A DNA stretch of 64,000 nucleotides. Origin: Annulohypoxylon bovei var. microspora (taxonomy: Eukaryota; Ascomycota; Sordariomycetes; Xylariales; Hypoxylaceae). Below the pieces are notes generated by a model. It searched no databases and was not told the origin of the DNA. It worked only from the letters and a program-made list of their open reading frames with translations. Below, piece after piece: positions 34,754-47,000 of the stretch. The position numbers and the translations under genes are program-made. Where the stretch lies: positions 124,001 through 188,000 of the forward strand of contig MU405234.1 in assembly GCA_022836615.1 (NCBI GenBank), written 5' to 3'. Within the stretch, counting starts at the first letter, position 1; the number at the start of each line of letters is the position of its first letter.

Positions 34754-36284
34754 ATGTCGAGCGCTTCGGAAAAGACCGTTTCACCCAGCGTCTCAAAGCA
34801 ATCGTCAATAAAATCATTCGAGCTCTCCACAAAATCCCCCAAGATACGACCGCAAAATGGTCAACCTATTAACGATGCCCTTCATCCCGAGGGTCAGCCG
34901 AGGCAACCCGAGAAGGCTTCCATCAAGGACAGGTTAACCCGCATGTTCTCCAATAAGGACGACCTTCCTAGATCCGGCCTCGTTGACGTATCCCAGCCGT
35001 CCAAGCGCGCTGTTCCCAGTCCTTCTCCCAGCCAAACTGGTGTCGGTTCACCAGCGAAGCCAGGCGCCATAGCACGTAAACCATCCTCGGCCGACCCAAC
35101 CGTTGCGACTAAGTCAGTGCAGCACCAACGCTTTGTCATGAATCCAGACGTCGCCGGCGGCCACGAACATCACCTCAAGGGTAGCAAGCGACAAGAGAAA
35201 TTGTCTGACATGTGGAAGACTCTCCTAGGGAGGAAACCAGATCAAGCGCCCGAAGCCGATTTATCCTTGGTCTCCAGTTGGGTTGATACTCTAAAGCAAG
35301 AGAAGGAATCGCTAGCCGGCGACAAGAGAGGAGGGCCTAACCAAAGCTCAACTCTAGTTGAGAAATATGGCAAGTGCCAGGAAGTTGTAGGCCGTGGCGC
35401 TTTCGGTATCGTGAGGATATCGCACAAGAAGATGGAGAACGGGGAGAAGCTTTTCGCTGTCAAGGAATTCCGTCGCAGACCTGAAGAGACCGAGAAGAAA
35501 TATAGCAAGCGGCTGACAGCGGAGTTCTGCATCTCATCCTCTCTACGTCACCCGAATATCATCCACACACTAGACCTGTTAAAGGACCAAAAAGGCGACT
35601 ACTGCGAGGTCATGGAGTATTGCTCTGGCGGCGACCTTTATACTCTCGTCCTAGCTGCCGGGAAATTAGAAGTGATGGAGGCAGATTGTTACTTCAAGCA
35701 GATGATGCGCGGCGTTGAGTATTTGCACGAGATGGGTGTGGCACACCGTGATTTGAAACCCGAGAATTTACTTCTAACAAGCCATGGCGCCTTAAAAATT
35801 ACCGATTTCGGAAATGGCGAATGTTTCAGGATGGCATGGGAAAATGATGCCCATATGGTTTCGGGTCTCTGCGGCTCAGCCCCTTATATCGCCCCTGAGG
35901 AGTACATCGACAAGGAGTTTGACGCCCGTGCTGTCGATGTCTGGGCCTGTGGTGTTATCTATATGGCAATGCGAACCGGAAGGCATCTCTGGCGGGTTGC
36001 CAAAAAGGATGAGGACGAGTTCTATGAGCGGTACCTCGAAGGGCGCCGCGACGAAGAAGGATATGGCCCGATCGAGTCGTTACACCGTGTAGGTTCCCTC
36101 CAATCGTCCTAGGACTTGACGCTCTTGCATGATACTAACGAATGACATGAAGGCTCGGTGTAGGAATGTCATCTACTCCATCCTAGACCCCAATCCTACG
36201 CGACGTATCACAGCATCGCAGGTCCTCAAGTCAGAATGGGGCCGCGAAATTAAACTCTGCAAGGCTGGCGAAGAAGGCGTTTAA
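34754..36284 (+). CDS. Hal4/Sat4-type Ser/Thr protein kinase
   Basis: Member of the fungal-specific NPR/Hal kinase group, whose yeast members control potassium transporters and nutrient permeases at the plasma membrane. Exons 34754-36088 and 36153-36284 (intron 36089-36152 with a TACTAAC branch site) give 488 residues. The first about 200 residues are disordered and rich in Ser, Pro and Lys. The kinase domain starts near Tyr205: VGRGAFGIVRI, AVKEFRRRP, HRDLKPENLLL with Asp333, DFG at 351-353 followed by the family-typical GNGECFRMAWE, then GLCGSAPYIAPEEY. The second exon adds SILDPNPTRRITASQVLKSEWGR and the end. An in-frame ATG at 34658 would add 32 residues; I prefer 34754 because MSSASEKT resembles homologue starts and the extension looks like leader. 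An uncorrected reading ends falsely at 36112. Confidence 0.93.
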
Positions 36285-37909
36285 GTGATGCCGCTTTTTC
36301 CGAACGAGCACCTCCTCCTTGAGCAAGGGACGGGGACATTTCAATGGTCGGATCTAATGTTGGAATATTATCTGTCTTCGTCCCTTTGGTGTCCTCATCC
36401 CGTATAGAAGATGGCGACCCTGATGTTCTTCGCTGCCTTACTGAGAAAAGAGTCTTTCATAAGCCTATTTAATCCGCAAGCATGAGTTCTCAAACTCTTT
36501 TCATGAGCTAAACATCCTTTCATTCTGCATGGAGTTCTGGTGAAATCGCGGTTTCTTGCATTATCCTTTTATTCTCGAGTTCGTATTGTTCATTACACAT
36601 TTTAGTCTCGAAACTTCGGGTCACGGCACCAGGATTCCATGCGCAGCGCATCCAAAACAGGATTGGTGAATAGATGCGCCACGCGCTCTGCGAGTGAGCG
36701 TCAAGCGGGGGACGGCTCTTATATTCCATGTCATGTATCAGAATAGACGCATAACTCGCATTTTTTCCTGGGCGGCTGCAGAGAAAGGAAAAGGGGCTGG
36801 GCGGCTTGGTGGTTGTCTATTATTCTCGGTTCGGTACATTCGTTCGGACGGCGTGTCTGATCAAGGGCGGATGTCACATAGCCAAGATCTGGCTTGTTCA
36901 TTCGAGGGGGCCTTCTGATTCGGAGCACTCTAGATAGGTGGTAGGCGGTATAGTCCAAGTTTAGAGGCTTGTCTTCGCGTCTTGTATCTTGGCATTCTGG
37001 GTGTGGACGGCAAATAAGGATTCGTCCAAGGTTTTAAGGGGACATATCAATAATACAGGAATAACAGTACATATTCGTCCCTTTTTACAATATTATAATT
37101 AGGGCAACGAATGGACGAAGGGTTCTCGGCAGCTAGCGCACACATGAACTTATATGACCCTCCCTCCATCCACCCAACAAATAAGTTGGATATGGATGAA
37201 GGCTGGGTTGTTCGAACAAACCTACCGCAATGGGAGTTGATCCAGAGGATCGAGAAGTTTAAATATATATGTATCGACTCTATGTACACACATACAGCAG
37301 ATAGCTAGCTCAAACCACAAGAAATACGAATGACACGACGTGTCTACATATGAAAGCAATGATATCAGGCCAATTCATGACTATGAGGCATCTCCGTGAC
37401 TGGACATGATAAACTTCCGGTTCTCGGCGTCAATCCTACGTACATTCACACGAGTACTCACACCCATCAACAGCATAGTTGTGACCTAGGGTTGAGTTGA
37501 CAGGAAAGAGACATCCTCCCTACTTACTTGACTACACCTAGGTAACCGCGCATCTCATGTACCCAGTAGAAAAGTATTTGTCGCCTCGCCGCATTTCCAT
37601 CTCTTACCCCCCCTCATTCTTGCCCCTACTCCTACCCTAGGGCAATGCTGCCCAACATGAGACCCCTTCAAGCTGTTATATCGTCATGTTCTGCGTAAGT
37701 ATGACCTTATACCTCCCCTCTTCCCCGACAACCATGAATTCCCGGGGAAACCGCAATTAGTAGTGCCGATTGTCTCGCGAAAATTCTTACAGGCTTGTTG
37801 TAGTCATAGTGTTTGTCAACGCCCCCAACACCAACCAGAGTCGACGGCAACCCATTCTCGCGACAGCTCCGTCCTAGGTACATAAACGACATTATCACCA
37901 AGATCTATC
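36285..37909. other. Intergenic region between the kinase and the 5S rRNA gene
   Basis: About 1.6 kb. The first few hundred bases are presumably kinase 3' UTR. Small ORFs on both strands have no recognisable content. Nothing else seen. Confidence 0.5.
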
Positions 37910-38028
37910 ACGTACGACCATAGGATTTAGAAAGCTCGGGATCCCGTCCGCTCTCCCCTAGATAAGCTGGATACCGCTGGACTAGTAGTTGGGTCGGTGA
38001 CGACCAGCGAATCCCCGGTGTTGTACGT
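37910..38028 (+). rRNA. 5S ribosomal RNA gene (dispersed type)
   Basis: 119-nt RNA matching the fungal 5S pattern: it opens ACGTACGACCATAGG, has CCCGTCCG in the loop B/helix III part, and GTAGTTGGGTCGGTGACGAC then CAGCGAAT in helix IV and the internal control region. The ends pair over nine bases (ACGTACGAC with GTTGTACGT). Compared with the Neurospora crassa gene as I remember it, position 3 and its partner both change, and the helix IV pair changes from GGTGG/CCACC to GGTCG/CGACC, so stems are kept by compensation. That argues for a functional gene rather than a decayed copy. It is followed directly by T-rich pol III terminator sequence. Filamentous ascomycetes typically carry 5S genes dispersed outside the rDNA array. 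Confidence 0.92.
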
Positions 38029-38040
38029 TTTCTTTTCTTT
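38029..38040 (+). terminator. RNA polymerase III terminator of the 5S gene
   Basis: The T-rich run TTTCTTTTCTTT directly after the 3' end contains a TTTT stretch and, with the last T of the RNA, another. Confidence 0.75.
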
Positions 38041-38138
38041 TTGCGTTCTGTCCTTTTTACGATTTAAACGGTTAGAAAGCGGTGGACCAACTAGCTATTT
38101 ATAAAAATATAAAACTCTTCTTATACGTCGAGAGCGGC

Positions 38139-38142
38139 AAAA
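38139..38142 (-). terminator. RNA polymerase III terminator of the tRNA gene
   Basis: TTTT on the minus strand four bases past the discriminator position of the tRNA. Confidence 0.7.
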
Positions 38143-38146
38143 GTAG

Positions 38147-38235
38147 AGGTCCGCCTGGGGCTCGAACCCAGAATCTCCTGATTGACTCTTCTCGTGAAGT
38201 CGTAGTCAGACGCCTTACCATTGGGCCAACGGACC
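38147..38235 (-). tRNA. tRNA-Arg (anticodon ACG) with a 17-nt intron
   Basis: The minus strand folds as a full cloverleaf. The acceptor stem is GGTCCGT with GCGGACC (one T-G wobble). The D arm is GCC-CAATGGTAA-GGC, the anticodon stem TCTGA with TCAGG, the loop C-T-ACG-A, and the T arm CTGGG-TTCGAGC-CCCAG. An intron of 17 nt (CTTCACGAGAAGAGTCA) follows position 37, the canonical site. Anticodon ACG would be edited to ICG and reads CGU/CGC/CGA. A box (TGGCCCAATGGT) and B box (GGTTCGAGCCC) are intact, and a TTTT terminator follows. The mature RNA before CCA addition is 72 nt. It lies tail to tail with the 5S gene, 118 bp apart. Confidence 0.96.
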
Positions 38236-39504
38236 TTGATGATGCAGTCAAGCGATGGTTATGCTTGTCCCGTCACTGTTGTCGTAGATAAATCATCGGG
38301 TTTGAGAGCGAAGAATCTTTGCTACACTAGTAGATAGATAGTTTGTACCGGTGGTGCTTGTTGACAACTCAAACGTAAAGGGACTTATAAAACTCCTATA
38401 CTCTTCGTCATATCGTGCGCGAGACACACATAGAGTAGATTGGACGGTGAGCAATATCTAGTATAGCTAGACAAATACCATTCGTACACCTGTCTCGGCA
38501 GCTCTTTGTAAACTATACCGAGACCTACACCATCATCCTGATACACCAGTTCCCTACATCCATGACCGCAGAACTCATCCATAGTGGCAAAGGGAAGCAC
38601 GATAACAGATGAATCACGCAAACCACTAGACAATTTTTAGGAAAGTCTAGATTCAAAATCTATTCATCACAGGACCCACGACTTGGGAAAGAGCCATATT
38701 ATGTATTTACCGGAACCCACCCATAATAGATCCCGGGTTCCATCCTGGCACGAACCGGCCTCTACGCACAAAGCCCATTCCTTCCCTTCCCTCTGAGCCA
38801 CGAAGCTCCCTTTGGGTAGTAGAATAAATACAACGCCCCTCCCATCCTTTCGCTCGACATGCCTCTTATGTGGTCGTGGCTGCCATCCGTCCGTCTGCCC
38901 TACCCTCGAACAGATGTGCCGCCCGGTCGTACTTCATCTCTTGAAGCCCCTCCCCTCCGCCGTCAAGAAAAAACATGGTTTTGAGGCTCCTTCACCTCCG
39001 AAAAGAGACGAAAGATGATAACCCACCCCGAAAGCGACAAAGGAAACGTCCCCTAATCATCTTTTCTCCCACCAACATTGGTCCTGGGTATCAAGGTCCC
39101 CCAAGAGATGGAGCACCTCGACACGACCGCTGCGGAAAAGTCCCGTCTGTGGCGGCGTCCGGGATATCCGCCGCGACTACTCGTGCCGAAACGCCGTCAC
39201 CTCATAGAGACGTAGTCAGTTTTAAGACATTATATCCCCCGATCCGTGTCCGTGCCCGTGTCCCGCGAATAGAAACCCCACGTCAGGAGGATAGGATCAT
39301 ATCCGTGACAGTAGTTAGCGGACATGGATCGTCGAGTCAAGTTCAGACGTAGCCCGTCAGCAAAAAGCATACATCGCCTCCCAAAAAAATCCTTATCGGA
39401 GCATGTACACGCGAACAGGCCGTTATGTGTTTCGTACCGTGGCGTAAAGTCGTCAGGTTGCAATGTCAATTCGATCCGCCGCGGTAAGACTCGTCGCCCG
39501 ATAC
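38236..39504. other. Intergenic region between tRNA-Arg and the disordered protein gene
   Basis: About 1.27 kb with overlapping short ORFs on both strands but no recognisable gene. The right half is the 3' flank of the minus-strand gene. Confidence 0.5.
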
Positions 39505-41044
39505 TCATGAGTGGAACAAATCCCAAGCTCTCTCGCATAATCTCAAAAATTCTTCACGCTTTTGTCGCTGCGTCTCAGGACTGTCCCGCCCTGCTCCAAA
39601 TGGTCCTCTTCGAGTGGCTGCTGGCCCGTGGCCCAACGGAGGGCTGCTGCCCTCCTCGTATTCCGCACGAGTTCTTCGCTTGCTCGTGCCTCGACCAGCA
39701 TCCAACAGGTTGATTCCGTTTCGGGGTGACGGAGGCGTCGGGGGTTGGTGGCCAGTGTAGTGAACGAGCTTAGGCAATAACTCTGGTCGCCCACCGGCTA
39801 GCTCATGCTGCACATCCTCGGCTGATTTATACTCTCGGCCCCGACCTGACATGGGTGGCTGTGAAGGACCTGGAGGCATATGGCTAGGTGATGCTAACGG
39901 ACCATGACTTGAGCTGGGATACATGGCTTGACGACTTGTTTCCGCATGTGACGGAAGTCCTTGTCCACCGAACACATCAGATATCGGGGGTAGACGATTG
40001 GTCGTTTGGTTTGCTGGCACATGATGTATATGAGATGTGCTGGATAGATTTGAAGGGTGGTTAGTAAGATGCCGAGTCAAAGGCTGCGGGTTGTGACGGC
40101 CTGTAAATGTTTGACCTAATGGCGCGGACTGGATGACTCGCTCGTTGGCGAACTGCTCGTGAGAGGGTGCTACGATGCTCAATCCCGGAGGAGCCTTGTT
40201 TCTTCGAGACATTCCTGGAGTCTTCGCGGAGAATTGACTAACGGGATCCTTATCCTTGCCGTTATCAGGACCATCACCCTTTGCAGACTGCTGTTGTAAC
40301 CTAGCCTCTATGATGCGGCGTTGTTGTTCTCTAACATTCAAGCTCTGCTGTAGATGTTCCTTCATCACAGGATCTTGGGTAACGAAACCGGGTGACAGGC
40401 ACGCTATGCCTACTTCCTGGATACCAAGTCCTTCTCTTCCTAACGCCGGGCGTGCCGTCGCAGCGCCTGAGCCAGTTAGGGTATTCTTGGATAGATCCAG
40501 CTTTCGAGGGCGATGGCGAGTAGACGTTATGCCTGGAGATCCTGGTTCCTTTTTTACGATAATCTTTGGTGCCGAACCACCCGAAACATTTCGCGAACTA
40601 CAACGCACGCGAGTAAGTAATTGGTTATCAGATCGACCTGATGATGAGGCAACATAGGAAAATTGTCTTCTTTTTAATTGGACCAATTTTTTTCTTATGG
40701 ATTGAAGGATCGGTCGAGACCCAGAAATAAAAAAATAAAAATAAAAAATAAAGATTGAAATAAAATAAGGGGCCTTACGCGCTTGGGGGTGATGACTTTG
40801 CCGCGGGCTGGGCAGCCGATCTGGTGGGACTTCGGCTGGCTGGACGTTGCGTCGCAGAGGTAGAAGCAATGGTGTTCGGGGTGCCCGAAACCGCAGCTGA
40901 AGTGCGTGGGACGGAAGGTGATGAGGCCGGCGTAGCGGCAGTTCCAGTAGCAGTTGAGGAACTGTTACCCGCAGGAGCCAACTCAGCATAAGCCGGTCTA
41001 TCGTGGGGAGCCGGGGAAGGGGCCATAGCAATCGCCGCACTCAT
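39505..41044 (-). CDS. Conserved Pezizomycotina disordered protein, function unknown
   Basis: Two exons (41044-40779 and 40597-39505) joined across intron 40598-40778 give 452 residues. The intron happens to be open in one frame, which produces a longer artificial ORF without an intron. The N-terminal 89 residues are Ala/Ser/Thr/Pro-rich. The second exon begins with a basic segment (APKIIVKKEPGSPG, RHRPRKLDLS) followed by IACLSPGFVTQDPVMKEHL and a short predicted helix (REQQRRIIEARLQQQ). Other conserved-looking blocks are PPGLSIVAPSHEQF, NRLPPISDVFG, LLPKLVHYTGHQPPTPPSP and a C-terminal helix REEFLRLCERAWDLFHS. I recall this arrangement from uncharacterised ascomycete proteins, but no known domain is visible. 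Short helical motifs in a disordered chain suggest a nuclear adaptor or coregulator; that is inference. Confidence 0.85.
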
Positions 41045-44000
41045 GATGGAGGGGAAAAAAAAGCTTGAGCTTTTTTTTCTTCTTACTTGATATGGTAATT
41101 CCAGGTACGGAGAATGTTAGCTTGGAATTGAGTTTTTTTTCTTGTTATTCCTTGGTTTTTTGTTGCTGATCCTCTCTTATTTTTATTCCCGGCTGAAATG
41201 GCTTGATGCGCCACACGGGAGTTGGCAGCAAGGGAAAGGAAAAAATGAGCGCAAAGTCTTGAAGCGTTACAGCGATGGGACTGACAAGACGCTCCAGACG
41301 TCAGCGAAATTGATTGACGAAAAGATGAGGCGCACTTTGAGCCTTGAGCCCTCCTTCACACCTGCGCTTTGCAAGGGCCTAAGTCGCAGAACTATTGATG
41401 TTGGGCCCCGAATTATTGTGCGAATAGACTTTGTGGCCAATAATGATGGGTTTCTCCTTTTTTTTCTTGAATCTGCCCGACTCCGTATTGGTAGGGTGTT
41501 CAAACGCGCCAATGATCGATGGCTCGATCGATTTAACCTATTAATTCCTCTGATGAGCTACCTTAGCTTGCCAATCACGAATAGTACGATGAACGAATAG
41601 GCAAGATGCGCGTCAGCTCCGAGTAAGCAGGCAATCAGTTTCGTATCGCGCGCTTTGCTCGTGAAATTCCGGGCCTTGAACCGAACGGATCAGATATGCT
41701 CTGGTGCCGAGGGGGCTGATATAGAGTTGTATGACCGATTGCAAATAAGTCCGCCGTTGAATATGAAATCCGGTGAGCCAGGTAATCGGATGAGATCGAA
41801 TTTCGATTGTCGGTTCGACGGATGCCCCTGAAGATCGGATCCGATGTGTTGGCTTTTTTTTCCCCTCCTTTGTCTCTTTCTTCGGACTTTGTAGCTCTAC
41901 GATTGTTCTCGACTTGATACGATGTCTCTCTCAGGTCGGCTATGAATTAATGAACGCTTGAGTCTCCTTATCTTTCTTTTCAATACTACCACACCAGATG
42001 TAAATTCCTGTCGCGCTGCGTCGGGCTCGTCGCACAATGTGGGCAACTGGCTTTCGGAGGTGAGGGATGTCTGCCGGTTCGATGAATCGGCGTATTACTA
42101 TGGTTTTGATATGGTATGGTATGGTATAGACAGATACCAAAAATGTGGCTTGAATTGGAGATTCGGGAAATCGAACGAAAACAGCACGAGACTCGAGTTG
42201 ATAAGTTGACGATTGTAGATGTATATACGACCGTACCGGAATTGTTTTTCCCCCAAGAGAAAAATAAAAAGAACAGAAAAGGAAAAAAGGAAGGATTAAC
42301 AGGGAGCAGAAAATGTAGCGAAAGGACTCGACCAAGGACGAGTATGGAAGGTATGGGATTAAGGTAAGGTAAGGTCGAAGGGAGGAAAGTGTAAGAAAGG
42401 TTTCGAGGCGGAAAGAGGGGCACGCTGATGGGCCGACCTCCCATGTTATTAGCGGTTTCCTTCAGGGACAGTAGGGAAAGAGAGAGCAGGGAGTTCCAGA
42501 AGCACAGACTGGCTGCACTTCCCTACCGTTTTCCCTGCCGGTACCTAGCAGTACTAGCGACTAGCCTGATAGTACGAAACTACAAGTTTTAACACAGGAT
42601 CATTTCTAGGGTACTCCTAGGTAAGTACTTACCCTATTAGGCACACTGAGTCGTTAGCGTGCTTTAGCTACGCTACAGACACAGCACGGACCCAGACGCG
42701 GCCTACAACGCTAGTGTGCCAGGTAGACACTAGAGATTCAAATCCCTCCGAATCACGATTTATGAAAGGGGAGACGGAGTGAAGAATGACACAGCTATGT
42801 GTGAGAGAAGTGTGGATTCCACCAAGACCTGGGGGAAGTTTAGGAGTTTGGGGAGTCGATCATTGTTTGTTGAAGAAGATCAAGAAGTACATACTATAGA
42901 GCAGAGAAAGGGAAAAGTGACATCTATGAATTGTATAAACTGATAAACTGCATGAACAATATTATATGTAGAAGATGGGATGACGACCATCGGCACCATT
43001 CAATTGGGTGTTTATAGGTGTTTCTAACTAGAGATGTGTGTTGCGAAATCTCAAAATCAAACACACATAAGAACTAACAAAGGCGCCGCAGATATTCTAG
43101 TTACCCAGGCATGTAAGTCATTGGATCTCTTTCCTTTTTTAAGAAATCCCCTACTAATTTGGTCGAGGTACATATGCTCATATGCTACATGTATGGGGGT
43201 AGACAAGAAACAAAACGGTGAATCCAAGTCAGTCACATGGTGAAACCAACCCAGGTGGATTTTATTCGGCTTCTTTTTTTCTCTTCTTTTTTTTCTTCTC
43301 TTTTTCTTTACTACATCCCTCTAGGCTCAGTCTACTACACGAGCTTGCGCCGCACCAATACATGGAATATCTATGGAAAAGAAAATTTGACTGCCATCAA
43401 ACTCCTCCGCAGCCTGGGCACCGGCTGCAGTGGGTACTATATTCTTCATTTCTTCATGGACGGTGAAGAAAACAGAAAAGGTCCTTGTGGAACTGTTTCC
43501 CTACTGGAATAGGCTTGTCGGAGAGTCTTGGGAGACGGGTGGGATTTAAGCCAAGGAATGGGGCCCCCGTTGCTCTGCCTCCGTAGGTTGTTTTACATTG
43601 ATGCTTAGCAACCCGCCTAAGCCAGTCCAAGGGGGTCTCTTTTTCTTCTTGTCTCTCACATGATTGGACCTCAGCGCCGACTGACGAATTTCTGATTTTC
43701 TGGATTTCTGGATTTCCAATATGTCAGTAGGTATTATGTATGTACTGCATTTTTCACCAAGCCTGCGATAGGTTCATCAAACAAGCCTTCCCGAGGGGGA
43801 TGAAGTTGGCCAAGATTGATTCGGCCCTGTAGATTTACAGTACTAGATTTACACAGACTATTGAAATGTGAAATGTTGGATCAACATTATCAACTCCTCG
43901 GCTCGGACACTTCAGACGATTCAATATTATCATTCGCTCAATCGCCCAATCATGTAACACAAGTCGCCGAAGTCTCGCAGGTCTCGTTAGTACATACTGG

Positions 44001-47000
44001 GGGCATTAGAAATGAGTTGACTGGTTGATTCGATCATTGATGTGACTGTGTCCATCGAAATCCCTCCATCCATTTGTCCATCTGTCCATCTAGTAACCCA
44101 CTCGTCCTAAAAGTTGCCGCATGGTCCACCCCTTGTATACGAATGCAACCTCGATTCTCAGGTGAATTCAGGTGAAGCTACTATACCATGTATGTGTTGG
44201 TTTGCGCCTTGCCATCTATGTCTCCTTAAGTCTTTTTGCTAAGGAACTTCGACCTAAACAGGTTAAGTCATCTATTCTCCGTTTCTCTCTCTACTCTCCT
44301 GCGGCGTCTTGCCCGGTATTATGGTATAGATCGGATGAAGATTTACCTCGAATTTTGCTTAACCCGAAAAGGATACCGTCCGTATGGAAGCTTTTCTCCT
44401 GCCTTAGCGCTACCACCTGCATATGTATAATACAAGACCTACCGATCATCGAGTTCCCTTAAATGTTAAAATTTTCTCCCATACTATGTAAAGAGTAACC
44501 TCCTTTTTGTTGCCTTATCGTACTCATTAACTGTGTCAAATATACATACCTACATATTCATCAGGTTGGTGATGACTGCTGTAATATTGGACGTCTATTA
44601 TACACCATCGAGCTCTCATGTGTTTCAGTCGTGGTATCCGATTTCAAAGGAATAAGGGAATTCGAAGGCGGGATTGCGGCCTGAAAGTCCGGTGTCGATT
44701 TTTAAGAACGGTGGCCCGTGAGCATATCAAGTTCTTCTAAGCTGCTAAGTCAGCTAGGATAGCGGATCGCCTTCATGGGTATCAATGCAGATACATAGCT
44801 CTCGTATCGACAAGCGTAGATCCCGTACACGTATGAGGGGCGAGGGGTCTTGTATGAAATCCCCTGTTGATCGCCCAGGTCGCCTTGTGAATCGTGATTT
44901 TACAGCGCAGTACATAAGGCGGGAGTCCCCCTGTCCGGGAACGGTTCTGTTGGGACCTATTAATCGATCAGCAAGCAACATCGTCATCATCGTCATTGGC
45001 GCAGCCTGGTATGACAACATAGAAATAACGAAAAACAGACGTGCTGTTGTTACTGTCGTTGCTGTTGCTGCTTCCTCTCGCACATGATCACAAACATCAT
45101 ATGCAAATCTTCACAAAGCAACGAATTGCCGATGGCTGGTTTAGCATGGCTTACAGCTTCAGGTGTGTGTAAGCGCCTAGCAAGTGAAACGCGAACCCTT
45201 GGCTCGTGTCCAATCCAAATTGGGAACCCTTGCCTGCCTTGCGTGGTGACGACAAGGAAGACTCCGCTAACGCGTATTTCCTATTATTCATCATCCTCCT
45301 TCGTGCCGTCAAAAAGCTGCATTACGAGAGTAGATGTCTCAGATTTGTCGACTCGGCAGGTGAGATCTTATCATCGGGATGCTATTGGTACTGTAATATG
45401 CAGCAATGCAATGCAGTGAATATATTACGAAGGGACTTGATGATTGTTCTGCATTCCTCCTTTTCTTTTTTTTAACGAGTCCTGGCTAGATCTCATTAGA
45501 TCGCTGAATCTGGAGAAGTCTACAGATTCGTGGGGGTATTAGAGCCATCCCACTTTACGAAATACATACAAGCACTTCATAATAGAAACCCCATGCTTGT
45601 TTAATATTCGTAGACTAAGACAATAAATATATTTTACCGCTCCAGCTTCTAGTTTTCTGCTATATCGGGCATGGCCCCAATGCTATTTGCCGCGCGGCAA
45701 GGAGAGAATCAGAATAGTATCACCATTACTCGGTCATTATCCGATCTAACTCCCGTATACTATTATAAACAGACACCGAAATCATGTTAGCGATTGGAGA
45801 AACAAGTCATTTCCCTTGCGTCCATGAATGTTGTTACATACTATCAACAAGGAAAGATAGTCCGCGCCATTATGCGTCAAGCCCTGATATTAACTTACCT
45901 CGGTACATACGTAGGAGTAGGTATAGAACCACGCTTACAAACCTCCCGAAGCTGAAAGTGAACATGTACGCTAACCACAGCCGAAGCTACATAGATACCG
46001 TAGGATCTCGTCCGCTAAATTAATGAACAGATGTTGAGAACACTAAGCGTATCCACTCGCGGTCGCCGTCCTTCTTTCTAGAAGGTCCGGAGTAGGTGAA
46101 TCCCTCAGCTGAGTGGCAATGTAGACGAAACGAGTATAGGCCCGTATCTGCCGTATGGTGTGTATGTATGTACAGTGTAGGCATGTAGGCATGTAAATGT
46201 AAGTGCTTATGCGGCGCTCCTCCTCGTGATAACTTATTTTCCTTCGAGACCGCCTCCGCGGCCTAATGTTTTGTTTCTCTCCAAACCTCCGTTCGAGTGC
46301 CGAACGTTGAAACGGAGCGCAAATCCTATGTACTGATGTCATTGCATTAGGGTGGTAGATTGGGGGCGGTTGGAGCAAAGTATTGAAACGCCTCGTGGCT
46401 GCAGCATAATATGTTTATTTATGCCGCAATAGATGAGATGGTGCTAGTTCCGGGTTTCCTATAATAACGATGAATCTTAGCTTACTATGTATAATGGATG
46501 CGAGATGGCGACGCCTCGGTGTTGGTTCTCTGTTGATCACATCTGTCATCCATGACTTATATTAGAAGTAAAATTCAAGTTGCCCCCTTATTACTAAAAC
46601 TACAAAGCGTTGCTGCCAAATATTATCCCATTTCACATAGGGCGTGCTTGACTGGGGGAGTTAGAAAGGAATATATTTACTTATATATATACCGTATTTA
46701 TCGACCTTTCATATAAGCACGACTATTGCAAACTGACCTTAGACCTAGCCCCTTTTCACACTTGATATTTGGAAAGGTATGGCAATTGACGTACCTACAC
46801 GAGCTTCCGTACAACATACAATCAACGAGATCATAAAATAAAGCTCCATTCACCACATACCTATATGATACGAGTACTATAACATTTCCGAGAGTAGGTA
46901 GGTAGGTAGGTAGGTACCTAGGATCGCCTAACCATAATAAACAACATACCTACCACAAAAATTCATATCTCTGACCATTAGTCAACTAACTCACGACTCA

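Noticed and set aside
41142..41600. 152-residue ORF with a hydrophobic start
   Set aside because: Sits in the upstream region of the disordered protein gene; no recognisable domain, and a T-rich leader mimics a signal peptide.
42725..42745. Possible tRNA B box (GATTCAAATCC)
   Set aside because: No acceptor, D or anticodon stems can be folded around it.
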